Below are positions 13,133 through 23,155 of a DNA stretch of 64,000 nucleotides, piece after piece (within the stretch, counting starts at the first letter, position 1; each line of letters starts with the position of its first letter). Origin of the DNA: Deuterostichococcus epilithicus (Eukaryota; Chlorophyta; Trebouxiophyceae; Prasiolales; Stichococcaceae). Made by a program: the position numbers and the translations under genes. The stretch lies in the NCBI GenBank assembly GCA_033439295.1, contig JAVTLE010000004.1:1302012-1366011 (forward strand), written 5' to 3'. The notes under the pieces were generated by a model. The model searched no databases. It saw only the letters and a program-made list of their open reading frames with translations, and had not been told where the DNA came from.

Positions 13133-14016
13133 TGCGGCCGACAGCCTGTGAGAGCGCTCGGCGGGAGGGGCGGCCGCGGTCTGGCACGTGCCTGGCGACC
13201 AGGGCTTGAGGGGGGCATGGGCGGGCGCTGGTGGCAGCTCTGGCCTGTTTAGGGCCGCAGTTCTGCCTGGGGCGCCGACATTTGTGGCCCGGCGCCTGAC
13301 TGTGCAGCCTGCTACGCCTGAGCGCACAATAATGTACAGCACCGATGAGTAGCAGCATGCTTTGAAGGCTGACTTTGTGGAGCGATCATTCGGCACAGTT
13401 GTGGTTGCCCATTTGATGCGATGCCGCCTGACGCTGAATGAAAGACTTGTCTCCAGAGGTAGGTACAGCATACACTGCCGACTGCCCTTCCTCTGATATT
13501 GCTGATCGGCGAGCTTGCAGCCCACCGGGTCAACAACTCAACATGACATCACCATTCTGCAAAAATGTGCCTCGCCGAGTGCACTTCGCCCCCGTCCAGG
13601 CGCTCGTCTTCGTACACGCGTTTGGAGCCCATCGTTCGTTAGCCATGCGACCGATCTGGAACGGCAGCAGCTGCAAGTTGCCGCTAGTTTTTGGAGCTGG
13701 GGCGAAGGTGCGGTGTCGGAACTGCTGTTTCGGCACCCATGCCCTGATCCTCCCGAACCACTGGTTCTCAGATACCACAATTGCATGGACTGGTGCTGAT
13801 CTTGCAGTTTTCTTCCGTTTTATTCTTGGGTTTTCCATGCTACTTGGAGGTTTGCCACTCCGATGCAGCCTCAGGCCATCAAATCGCGACCTTGATGCGG
13901 CCTGCCGTGTCGCCGGGTCGCTGTGTCCATCGACATTCATTTTGACCCTAAATCTTGCGTGTCGGAAGGTTCCGGCAGGATTTGCGAGTCGTGCGGTGGC
14001 CTCTAGAGCCTCCATT
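13133..14016. other. Spacer between TASH3-like and kelch genes
   Basis: Presumed TASH3 3' UTR plus the promoter and 5' UTR of the kelch gene. A long plus-strand open frame covers 13438-14049, but most of it does not resemble a kelch repeat and I do not treat it as coding. I see no other gene, repeat or RNA here. Confidence 0.4.
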
Positions 14017-16134
14017 ATGACGTGCGCGCTGGCCTCAGTGCAGTGGCAGGTGCGAGCATGGCTGGCATTTTACTTGGAATATCAACATAACATGTATGAC
14101 ACCAGGAACTGTGGACAGAGAGTGTCGCTGCCCTGCCAACCTGCCTGCGAGTCAGCCGGTCCTGCACTCGGCTAGCAGGTGCCATGAAGTGCATCTGCAA
14201 CCCCGCAGGAGGTGGCGAAGCTGGACAGCGAGCGGCCGGACCTGCCGCGCTCCGGCCACGCGTCGGCTACGCTGCCGGCGGAGCACGCCGGTGATGTGAT
14301 CGCCTTTGGCGGGCAAGCCGGCCGTCGATAAATGGGCATTGAGTCTCTTGCAGTCAGAGTTCAGAGGCATTCCCCTTCATTGAACCCGCATCAGCATGTT
14401 GGGAAGGGCAGAAATCGAATCTTACCTCTGATGCGGCTCACGCAGCTACACGGAGACAGCGGGCAAGGAGCGCCAGGCGTGCGCCGATACGTGGGTCTTT
14501 GATGCCGGCACCAACGCCTGGAGACTTCTGCAGACCACCGGCGGCCCGCCCCGGGTGTGCCTGCTTGATGTCGATTCGTACACTGCATGCGGCTGGGTCT
14601 GGGGAGTGGAGTCTGCCGAGCGGCAGAGCAAACGAGGCCATGAAGGTTCTGACAAGGCCTGGCGGGTGCTCCCACATGAGGCGATGCCGCATGGATGTGT
14701 GCCTGTCAATGTACGGCAGGTGAGGCTGGCGGCACAGGCTGTGCGCATCGGCTGGCGACTGTACGTTATCGGCGGTTGGGACCCGGGCTTCAAGCGTGAT
14801 GGCGGTGACATCCTGTCGGACGCTTGGGTGCTGGACCTGAGAACGGCAGCGTGGCAGCAGCTGCAGCTCAGCCCGCAGGTGTGGTGCTGGAGCGAGGGTG
14901 CAGAAGTCAGGCAGTCGACATGCTGGTGCCACTTTCATGCGGTCGAGCCAGCTGCTGCCGTTGCAAGTTCGAGCCAATTCAAAGCGCCAAGCCACTGAAT
15001 TCATGCTGAAGGAGGGTACTTCCGTGGTGCATCTGTGCCGATCAGGGGGAGCAGCTGCAACCCATCTCCAGGTTCCAGGCGGTTGCAGTGGGCGACGACA
15101 TTTATGTCCACACGCACCGCGACACCGACAGCATCCTGCGGCTCAGGACCGCGACGGCAGATGAAAACCCGCAGTGAGGACAACAGCTTCCTGCTCCTGT
15201 TTTTTTTTGTCAAGTCGATCACAGCGGCGGGCTGTGCTGCGCCGCTCTGAAGTTGAAGATGGAGGTATCCCCATCATGTCTCCTGATGTAACACAGGCAA
15301 AGCAGGCAAAATCCCACGCACCAGCTCACCATCTGTAGTTCAAGGGTTTGAACCTCGAAATGTAGGCTGGTGTCGCTGCCGGTGAACACGCCAAATGGCG
15401 CACCGGCGTCGCGCGGCCTGCACAGCCTGACCGCCGTCGGCTCCAAGCTGTACCTGTTCGGAGGTGGGTCCAGCAGTCTGCTCCTGTCGACTCGCACAGG
15501 GGTGCAATATGTCGCATGCTGGACTGACTGCGCACTTTCGCTGCCAGACGTGGCTATCGCTTGGGCATGTGCAGTCGTGCTGCCGCCTGCCAATGCAGCC
15601 TCCATCGGCGCGCAGGCGCGCCAAAGTCGGGTCCCATGCTGGACGACCTGTGGGTCCTGGACCTGCGCAGCGATCTGGCATGGGAGCGCCTGTCGCCTGG
15701 CGGCCGCCCGCCGCACGCCCGCTGCTCGCACGCCGCGGCCGCCGCCGGCGGCGACATTGTCTACTCGGGAGGCAGCTACTACAAGTGCGCATCGTGACAA
15801 CTCGATGACGGTTTTTCCGAGGATTTTTGGAATTCCGTCGTGTTGCGTGCTGGAGCCACGCTTCTTCAGAGGTCGCAGGGCTTGCTCTGTTTGCCGCATT
15901 GCTGCTGCTTGCGCCGTGCGCAGGGAGGGGGGCGGGCTGCAGCCGCTGGACGACACCTTCGTACTGGACACGGCGGCCAACGAGTGGAGGTGGCCCGACG
16001 AGCAGGATGGAGGCGCCAAGCCGGCGGCACGTAACGCGGCAACCATCACCAAAGTGGGCGAGCAGCTGGTGCTGCACGGCGGCTGGAATCCGTTTGTGGA
16101 GACCTTCAACGACACTTGGGTTCTGCGGCTGTGA
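14017..16134 (+). CDS. Kelch-repeat beta-propeller protein
   Basis: Successive exons encode kelch blades, each with R-x-GH/S, a GG or FGG turn and a W at blade end. A first exon with MTCALASVQWQ (14017-14049) joins in phase 0 to EVAKLDSERPDLPRSGH (from 14209). Next come FGGYTETAGKE, ACADTWVFD and AWRLLQ, then LYVIGGWDPG with DAWVLDLRTAAWQQL (14755-14880). Later exons carry SRGLHSLTAVGSKLYLFGG (to about 15462), DDLWVLDLRS (15640 onward), DTFVLDTAANEW, and finally LVLHGGWNPFVETFNDTWVL before TGA at 16132-16134. No extra domain (F-box, BTB, phosphatase) is visible, so it is a stand-alone propeller, probably a protein-interaction scaffold; the partner is unknown. The intron after 14312 appears to use a GC donor (GG|GCAAGC). 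The start is inferred from one in-frame ATG and is the least certain part. Confidence 0.75.
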
Positions 16135-16967
16135 CGCCTGCGGCCGATATACGTGTGGAGGCTGTCGCCTGGGCTCTGGGTACCCACACGGGCACGGCAA
16201 CGTCAATGATTTTGAACTGAATATCCATTACTTGCTGCAGAGAAAGATTGAGATACCCGTTCTACGTGTGAAACTGGGAATGTATACGAATTTAACAAAT
16301 TTGGCAGGTTTATCACAGGGCACAGTGCGAAACGGTCGTTTCAGTTGACGGCATAACAGCGGTATGTCTTTGACAAAAGCAGACATTTCATTTCAGGATA
16401 CAACAGAATATATCAAGAGCTCAAATAAGATGTACCAGTTCTCGAACTGCCTTGCACAGATGCCGTCAAGAGGCAAGCAGACCGAAAGTTGTAGGGGGCA
16501 TATGTCCAAACGAATCCTGAGGAAGCGACACGCGCATGCAATGCACCAGTCTCCACGACTGGCTCAGGGGTTCAGGCCGCCAATGCCCAGATGGGTTAGT
16601 TCAGCGGGCCGTCATTTCGCATCGCATCAGTGCTCCGCCTACACAGGACTCGGCGGTCCATTCGCTCATGCACCCCGGTGATCCTTGGCAGGGCCGCCAC
16701 AGCAATTGGCGGCACCCTGGAACATGCTACTTAACCCTCTAAAGGTATTGTTCGACCTTGCAAACGGAGCGTCCGGGGTGCATAATGCACTCCTCGGGCA
16801 GCGGCGCCTTGCCCGCCAGCACCAGCCGCACCTACGAGCAGGAGGAAAAAAATCACCGGAAGGCCGCAGCACAGCACTGCAATTGCACGGTTGCAGGAGT
16901 TGCAATCGCCTGGGTGTCCCGAGCTGGGCGAGGCGATTGCAGGTGCATGAGATGTTGCGATAGAGCA
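16135..16967. other. Convergent 3' intergenic region, kelch / glutathione peroxidase
   Basis: Both flanking genes end here, so this should hold two 3' UTRs. On the minus strand it contains a candidate SECIS-like fold (listed separately). It is AT-richer around 16210-16460 than the surrounding coding DNA. No other gene is seen. Confidence 0.45.
16569..16617 (-). promoter_or_regulatory. Candidate SECIS-like element in the GPX 3' region
   Basis: Read on the minus strand, an ATGA core (in AAATGACGG) is followed 10 nt later by AA, then a small CCC/GGG hairpin, then a TGA on the other side. The stem is GGCC/GGCC, a bulged C, then G-C, C-G and two G-U pairs. This matches the plan of a type-2 eukaryotic SECIS (UGAN/NGAN quartet, AA, extra apical mini-stem). 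It starts about 350 nt past the GPX stop. The lower helix is weak and the match was found by eye, so it is only a candidate. Confidence 0.3.
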
Positions 16968-18461
16968 TCAGAAGCGCACGTCTCCTTCGCCGTCAGCCGG
17001 GTTGAAGGGCGACTTGTAGCGCTTCACCTGCGCGGAAATTCACAGCTCAACGCTGCCTGGTGCTGACGGCGATCACAACGCAGACGCGGGCCACCAAGTA
17101 GCAGGCACTATGCCGCAACGCACACAGCCAGCGGCTCAGGCTGTGCGTGCACACGCTCACCGGGACACCGTTACGATCCACCAGGAACTTGGCGTAGTTC
17201 CATTCAATGTCGGCGTTCAGATTGAAACGTGAGCCCGGCACGGAGTTGGGCTGCGCCGCTTTGAGGAAGTTGTACAGCGGGTGAGCGTTCTTGCCGTTCA
17301 CCTCGATCGTGTCCTGCGCATTGAAGGCTTATGTCACCACAACAAGCCAGTCGTTCACAAGCTGATTGGTCAAGATGCACACACAAGTTTGCTGCCCGCA
17401 AGGGGATCGTGGAGCAAGGGAGTGCGAACAATAAGGCTCACAAATACGGGAAATGTGTCGATGCCAAACTTTTTGTAGGCGTACGCCCTCTCGCCCTCGG
17501 AGCCGAGCGGCGCCTGGCCTCCAAACTGGTTGCAGGGGAATGCTGCATCGTCCAGAATGAAACTCAGTGAAGTTTGTTGCCGAGTAGAAATTCATCATGT
17601 CGCGTGTTGTGACATGAATGGTCCCAGGAGCTGGACAAACAGCCGGTGCTAGCTAGCTTGAGAGCAGGAGTGGAATATGAACCGAACAAGTGAAAAGGAC
17701 TGATAGGACTCTTGCAGATTCTCGTACGACTCCTCACCAAGAACCTCAAACTCCGGGCTGTACTTCTCCAGAAGCATGCGCAGGCCCGGGTAGTTCGAGT
17801 TCTACGCGAGCAAGACGAACGAACATCGGTCACGGCCACAATTGCAAGCAATCAAAGCTTAAGGCGGCTGTCCTTGGCCATGCTGACGCTCGAGATTTTT
17901 TTGCAGGAATATGAACATGGATCATTGCAATGCGCATACGCACCTGCAGGGGTCATGCGCTCGCGATGTTGACGATGATGCAGACCTTGCCCTTGTATTT
18001 GCCCAGATCCACAGGCTGCCCATACTGCAGCGGCGCAAAGTCGTAGATGCTCTGCTCCGCCAGAGCTCCTGCGCAAGGGAAAGCGGCATCGTGCATGCTC
18101 GTCTCGAACCATAGCCAGGTAGCAAACGACCTCGCCTTGACCACAATCTAGACTGCTGAATCACATTTCAACAGGAAAGGCTGGAGGGTCAAGCCTGTCG
18201 CGCACACGAGGATATCGTGCAAAGTTCCTTACCTCCACTCAGGGTGAGAGCAGCGCCGGCTGCGGTAAAGCCCAGGACATCACGCCGGGACACTTCTCCA
18301 TGTGCTTGTGAGACCGTGGTCGTGCTGCGAGCTTTGGAGACCAGCTGACGCTGGCACCTTGACGTCAGTCCGTTTGTCAAGGAGGGGCGACCGCATGCGG
18401 ACTGCAGCCGGCCTGGGCAGAAGACCGCTTGCATGGTTGTCAGAGCTATTTCGCTTCGCAA
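16968..18461 (-). CDS. GPX: Glutathione peroxidase, predicted selenocysteine enzyme, plastid/thylakoid targeted
   Basis: Six exons join with perfect phase: 18233-18461, 17944-18068, 17738-17801, 17442-17542, 17161-17313 and 16968-17027, giving 243 residues. Residues 1-75 form a transit peptide followed by SRRDVLGFTAAGAALTLSGG, a twin-arginine thylakoid-lumen type signal. The catalytic domain follows: QSIYDFAPL, VCIIVNIASA, then an in-frame TGA where the family has Cys or Sec, then PLQ and NSNYPGLRML. Further on are FPCNQFGGQ, the helix DTIEVNGKNAHPLYNFL, and IEWNYAKFLVD carrying the catalytic Trp and Asn. The TGA sits exactly at the peroxidatic position with no gap, and no alternative splice supplies a Cys. 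Algal Sec-GPX enzymes are known. The enzyme would reduce H2O2 or lipid hydroperoxides with thioredoxin or glutathione. Oddity: UPLQ replaces the usual UGLT/CGLT. Confidence 0.85.
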
Positions 18462-18809
18462 TGAGACTCTGTAAGTGCGAAAACGAGCAATTTGCTGGGC
18501 TTCAGTCTCAGATCCAGCAAGTTGGCGGGCACATTTGCGCGGGAATTCTCAAAACCTGCTCCCGCCAATTGCACCCTCCTTTCCAGCCTGACTGGCCGAA
18601 ATGCAATGGGACAGGCTATCTCGGCTCAATGCCGATTGGGGATGCACCATCACTGGCTGAGGGTTCGGCCCGCCATGGAAGGCTGCTTCACATGGTGAAC
18701 AACGAGGCGAAAGGCCTGTCTGGCGCACTGACAAGGTCCAAGATCTGCCACTTGACCGGCTCTGCACCAGTACAGATGTGCGCCAAGGGACGTGCCGCGG
18801 CGGCACGTC

Positions 18810-21539
18810 TCACAACTCGACAACCACAGGCGCGTACTCCTCATCCGATTCTCCTCCGAACTTGTCGACGTCGAAGCTGATGCCCAGGTGCTGCTGCAGC
18901 GCCTGTTGCAGCTTGTCCGCTTCATCCACCAGCGACTGCGGCGCCTGCGCACCAGATCGAGGCAGGGTTGAGCGCCGCAAACGACAGCCGAGACAAGGTT
19001 TTTAAAGTATCCTCCGCCTAGGAGAGGCATCTGATTTGTCCGTGGCATATGACGGGAACAAGCTGTTGTCGCACCGAGGCCGCGTTCTCCCGCAGCATAT
19101 CGAGGAAGCCGCCAACGGATCGCTGCAGGAAGCTGGCCGGCAGCAAATCCTCTATCAGGGCGCCCAAGTCCGCGCCCGCATCAGCACTCTGACCCGCCGC
19201 TGAATGTGGCGCCTGCATGGAGTTGCCAAGGGTGGGCAGCGTTTAATGTGCAGCTCCACCATGAAGATGGAGCCATCCGCCTCACGGCAGCCATGCAGGA
19301 TATGCGTGCATGAAGCCCACTGAATTACGTCCATCCATGCGGCTCTGCACTTCCGCCGACATGCTTGCAATGTACATACGCCGCATGACGCCGCACTAGC
19401 ACCTCAATGAATGCCCTTCGCACCACCGAGACGTGCCCGACTGTTCTATTGCATCTAGAGGAGGGGATATGAAAGGGGCTCAGGGGCAGTCACCTGAGAG
19501 GGCCCCAGCCCCTGCTGCAGTTGCGCACGCAGCACACGCAGCAGGTCGACGTAGAAGCGCCGATGGGAAGCCAGCGCTGCCTGCTCGCAGCTGAGTGCCA
19601 GCTGCATTATATCCTTCCACTGCGAGAAGCCTGCGAGTTGGTGCAACATCGGGTTCAATTGCACGGAATGCGCATGCCTCATATTACAGACCTGCACTCG
19701 AAGAGTTGCCTGCACCATGGGTGAGATGCAGGTAGCTGCCACCCATGCTCAAGGTAAGGTGTAGGTAGCAGCAATCCAAGATCACCAGGTTTCATACCTA
19801 CGACGATATACAACGGCCAGAACCCAACCTGTGCAAGGTGTAACTTGCTGACCAAAGCAAACATGGCGCACCTTCCAGCGACTGGCCATACAGAAAGGCT
19901 ACAAAGGCCAGCTCGAACTCCGCCAGCAGCTCGTTGGTGTCGCCACCGCAGTGCTGAGAAATGACACTCTCCAGCAGCGCCGATTTGTCCAGGTTTTGCG
20001 CCGTGAGTTCCCCCGCCGACAGCCCTGCGCACGCAGAAATGCAAAGCTCAGGTGGGGGTTGGTGATATGTCAGGAGCCGCGCCAGCTAGTCGATGTCTGC
20101 GCTGCGAGCTACACTGCCACCAGGTCCTGCATGAGATCAAAACCACTAAGGTCCATCTGGCTGCCAGCTGACCGACTGAGCTCGTATGTGTTGTGCTCAC
20201 AGTATCAACGACGGAATTGATATGAGCACCTCGTGTCATTGCCTTTCCATGCTGCTGTCAGGTCCGAAGAAGCCCGTAACACAAATCGCACTCACCTGCC
20301 GCCTTCTGCAGCCGCGGCAGCGGCATGTAGTGGCAGCGCCCAACCAGAGCATCCGTCCACTTGCGGCCGCTCGGCGGCAGTGCGCTGCCGGTACCTGCTC
20401 AGGGTTGCAGACAGCTCTTTGGCAATGTCGCCATGGCCGACAGCAAGCAACAGTCACATCTGCTCTGTTCCATGGTTGTGGCTACGAGACTCCACCCGAG
20501 TTTGGGCATGGGTGCCACATGATAAAGTCACCTATTCGCACATTGCATTGCAAATTTGGGGACGGGCAATCAGCACACTGACGTGCAAGCCACCTGCATG
20601 GTCTTCCAGCTGCACGCTCAATCACGCCTCCGCCGCCATTCACCGCTCCCTTCCAAGTTTCAGTAGGACACTTTCTGTATTGCAGTAAGCGACAACACAT
20701 CCTACCTGGGCGCTCCTCCCGCTGATCCGTCAGCTGGGCGTCCAGTCGCGCCTCTGCGGCCGTCGGCGCCCGCAGCGTCGCGGGGTCAGCCTCCGCCGTC
20801 ACGCTGACGTTGGGCTGCGCCGGAGCCAGGCGCTTCACAGTGGCTGCGCTCACGTGCAGCGTCAGGCGCTGCCATTGGGCGTAGCTCTGCAGCGCGTACG
20901 GCGCCAGGCCGCCGTCGAAGTCGAAGCGCCGCACGCCAGCGGCATACCGCTCTGCCTGCAGTTGTAGCGTGCAATTGTGATTCCAGACACGGGTTGGAGG
21001 GTCAAGCATGTGCAGGAGGAGCAGGAGATGTAGGCAAGGGCGAAGATGAAGAGGAAGTGCGATTAAAGATGCAGACTGCTGAAGGCTGCGTGCGCGCCTC
21101 ACCTCGTCCTCGTCGGCGAGCGGCACCAGCAGCTCGTGCTCGGGCGACCACCGCCGCACTGCCACCTGGCGGCCGGCGAGGTGCGTCAGGAACGCGACGG
21201 TGGGGCCGAACTCGCCCTGCCGGCTGGCGGCATTGTAGGACAGGTAGTGCGCCCCGGGCGGCACCATCTTGAAGCCTTTGAAGCCGGCCGCCACCACGAA
21301 GCTCTGCAACGCACGAACCGCCAGCATGGAGCTTCTGTTTCCGCGACAGAACATCGCACTTGTGCAGCTGTAAGATGGTGGTGACTTGTAGAGACCCTTG
21401 ACAATGCCGCTCAGCGCATGTAGCCCACCTGATGATCGAGCCCAACGCGCGTGCCAGCGGGGACCTCGAGCAGCAGGATGGACGCACCACTCTCGGCCAG
21501 CTCGCGAGCTTGGTCGGGATCAAGCTGCAGGGGCTCCAT
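18810..21539 (-). CDS. AAR2: AAR2 family U5 snRNP assembly/splicing factor
   Basis: Exon 1 (21429-21539) starts MEPLQLDPDQARELAESGA and continues SILLLEVPAGTRVGLDHQ, the classic AAR2 opening. Exon 2 (about 21104-21303) gives FKGFKMVPPGAHYLSY, GEFGPTVAFLTHL and VAVRRWSPEHELL, matching AAR2 KFKGVKMIPPG and LRWDPKEE. Later exons lie at about 20706-20960, 20290-20460 (CHYMPLPRLQKAAG), 19875-20030 (LLAEFELAFVAFLYGQSLE) and 19500-19650 (QWKDIMQLALSCEQAAL, RFYVDLLRVLRAQL), which is the helical AAR2 C-terminal domain. There are two last exons, at about 19050-19210 and 18810-18952, the latter ending EEYAPVVVEL. AAR2 binds Prp8 in the cytoplasm or nucleus during U5 snRNP maturation. The middle exon borders are approximate. 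It is head-to-head with PetN. Confidence 0.88.
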
Positions 21540-21895
21540 TTGCAGAACCGAAATTCGGGTGATGGCCAACGGATCTACAAAACAGGCCGAGCAGGCGCAG
21601 TAGCGGGATCTTGAGCTCAGCTGCTTCGTGTACCTGTTCCAAGGCGACTACGTTGTGTGTGTGCACTGCGCAGTCTCCGGCAACACCTGCACCTCCAACC
21701 TCCATTGCCCGTACACAGTCGAGTCCTAGTAAACCCTGAGCTATTTATCTACCATAAGGTACCTATGACAAGCTAGTCGAGCCACGGCAATGCACGCTGA
21801 AGTGCGCTTATCCTCACCCGCTTCACCACCACAGCACCGATCACCTCCCCGCCTGCTACCTTCCGTCGCCGCCTCTAACCTAGAAGCTGTCAGCG
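21540..21895. promoter_or_regulatory. Divergent promoter region AAR2 / PETN
   Basis: About 356 bases separate the AAR2 start (minus) and the PETN start (plus), so both promoters should lie here. No clear TATA box, inverted repeat or known light-response motif could be assigned by eye. Confidence 0.4.
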
Positions 21896-22599
21896 ATGGC
21901 GTCGGTCACGATGGCGAGCTCGGCCGTGCGCCCCAGCCTGCGCATCCAGCACAGACAGCCGGCACGTCAGTCGGTCGCCCGTCGCGCGGCAGCGCTCCCA
22001 GTGGCACAGCAGACGAAGCAGACACAGCAGCAGCGCAAGGTGAGGCGGCGTGGGCCGGCCGGGACCTGAGATCGTGCCTGGTTCAGTTGGGCACAAGGAT
22101 GCGTGGCTGGCACTCAACAATGGGTTCTGGCGGTTGCGAGCAGGAGCGGGCTGTGGCAGCTGTTCTATGCCACTCATTGTTGCCGGAGCAAGCGAGTCCC
22201 AAGGCGGCATTCGCGGCAGCTGCAAGATCCCACCCCTAACACCGATCTGAATGCATGACAGTGCCTCTGCCTTCTCGCAGGCTGCCGTCGCCGCTGGCGT
22301 GTCTGCCCTCAGCATCGCCCTGGCACCGGCTGCCATGGCCGCGCAGGAGGCCATGATCGTCGCAGAGGTTAGCAGGGCAGAATACTGAAACACGCTGCCG
22401 GCGCACGGCAGTGAATGCATTTGCATGTTGCATCCAGCCAGCTCCGCGATCGGTCAGAGCTTTCGTGGCTTCATAAGCCGAAGTACCGCCTTCTCCCATG
22501 CAGGGTGAGGCCCCGATCGTGCAGGTCGCATGGGCTGCGCTGTGCGTGAGCTTCTCGGCGTCTCTGGCATTTGTTGTCTGGGGTCGCTCCGGGCTGTAA
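21896..22599 (+). CDS. PETN: Nuclear-encoded cytochrome b6f subunit PetN (subunit VIII)
   Basis: Three phase-0 exons, 21896-22039, 22281-22367 and 22504-22599, encode 108 residues. Residues 1-48 (MASVTMASSAVRPSLRIQHR and a basic stretch) form a plastid transit peptide. Exon 2 (AAVAAGVSALSIALAPAAMA) resembles a hydrophobic second targeting segment. Exon 3 is the mature protein: IVQVAWAALCVSFSASLAFV then VWGRSGL and stop, nearly identical to chloroplast PetN ([27 protein letters not shown]). PetN is a single transmembrane helix at the periphery of the thylakoid cytochrome b6f complex. In chlorophytes such as Chlamydomonas it is nuclear, unlike in land plants. Every intron junction is phase 0, so the mature peptide is isolated on its own exon, a neat picture of organelle-to-nucleus transfer by joining targeting exons to a transferred gene. 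Confidence 0.95.
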
Positions 22600-23155
22600 G
22601 CGAGCAGCGGTGGAGATCCTGGCGGTGGATCGTTTGACGGGCGTGGCCAGCTAGAGAAGAACTGCTGACGTGCCTCAGCGGCTCGGCTGTGCCCAGGTTT
22701 TTATTGCAGTGGATGCGGCAACATAATAGTGTGCTGTGACGCTGCTTCGCTGCAACATTTTGAGTGAACGAGCTCATCGTTGCTACCTATACACGAATAC
22801 AATTGGAATACAGTGTAGAGGAGAGCAGTCCGCAGTGGCCTAAGTGGCGACATTTCATAAAGCGAACTGCTGCACCACAGGATGGCACTCAGTTGCTGAC
22901 ACAACAGTGACGACCAAGACTTCCTGCCATGCTGCGCAAGCACATCCTCACCACCTGCTGGCGTGTTAAGACGAGTGTGTTGCACTCGCAGTCCCGTATG
23001 CTTTCACGCGTGTCAGTGAGGCGCATGTCTTGTGGCCAGGAAGACACCCTAGCACATATCTCTGGAACGAAGGCTACTCATGCAGCTGAGTTGGTCACCT
23101 CGTCAGAACACAGCAAAAGGCAATGTCAGAGATATTAGAGGCTCCTGATGCGATG
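22600..23155. other. Convergent 3' intergenic region, PETN / VPS9 gene
   Basis: Presumed 3' UTRs of two converging genes. The TGTAA overlapping the PETN stop (22595-22599) resembles the green-algal poly(A) signal but lies inside the coding end, so I do not call it functional. Nothing else is recognised. Confidence 0.4.

Noticed and set aside
13438-14049. Long plus-strand open frame running into the kelch gene
   Set aside because: Only its last 11 codons fit the kelch blade; the rest lacks kelch or any other recognisable motif and is open by GC bias.
16600-16670. A second ATGA...TGAT pair near the GPX 3' region as SECIS
   Set aside because: Only a 5-bp stem and no AA in the loop; weaker than the candidate at 16569-16617.
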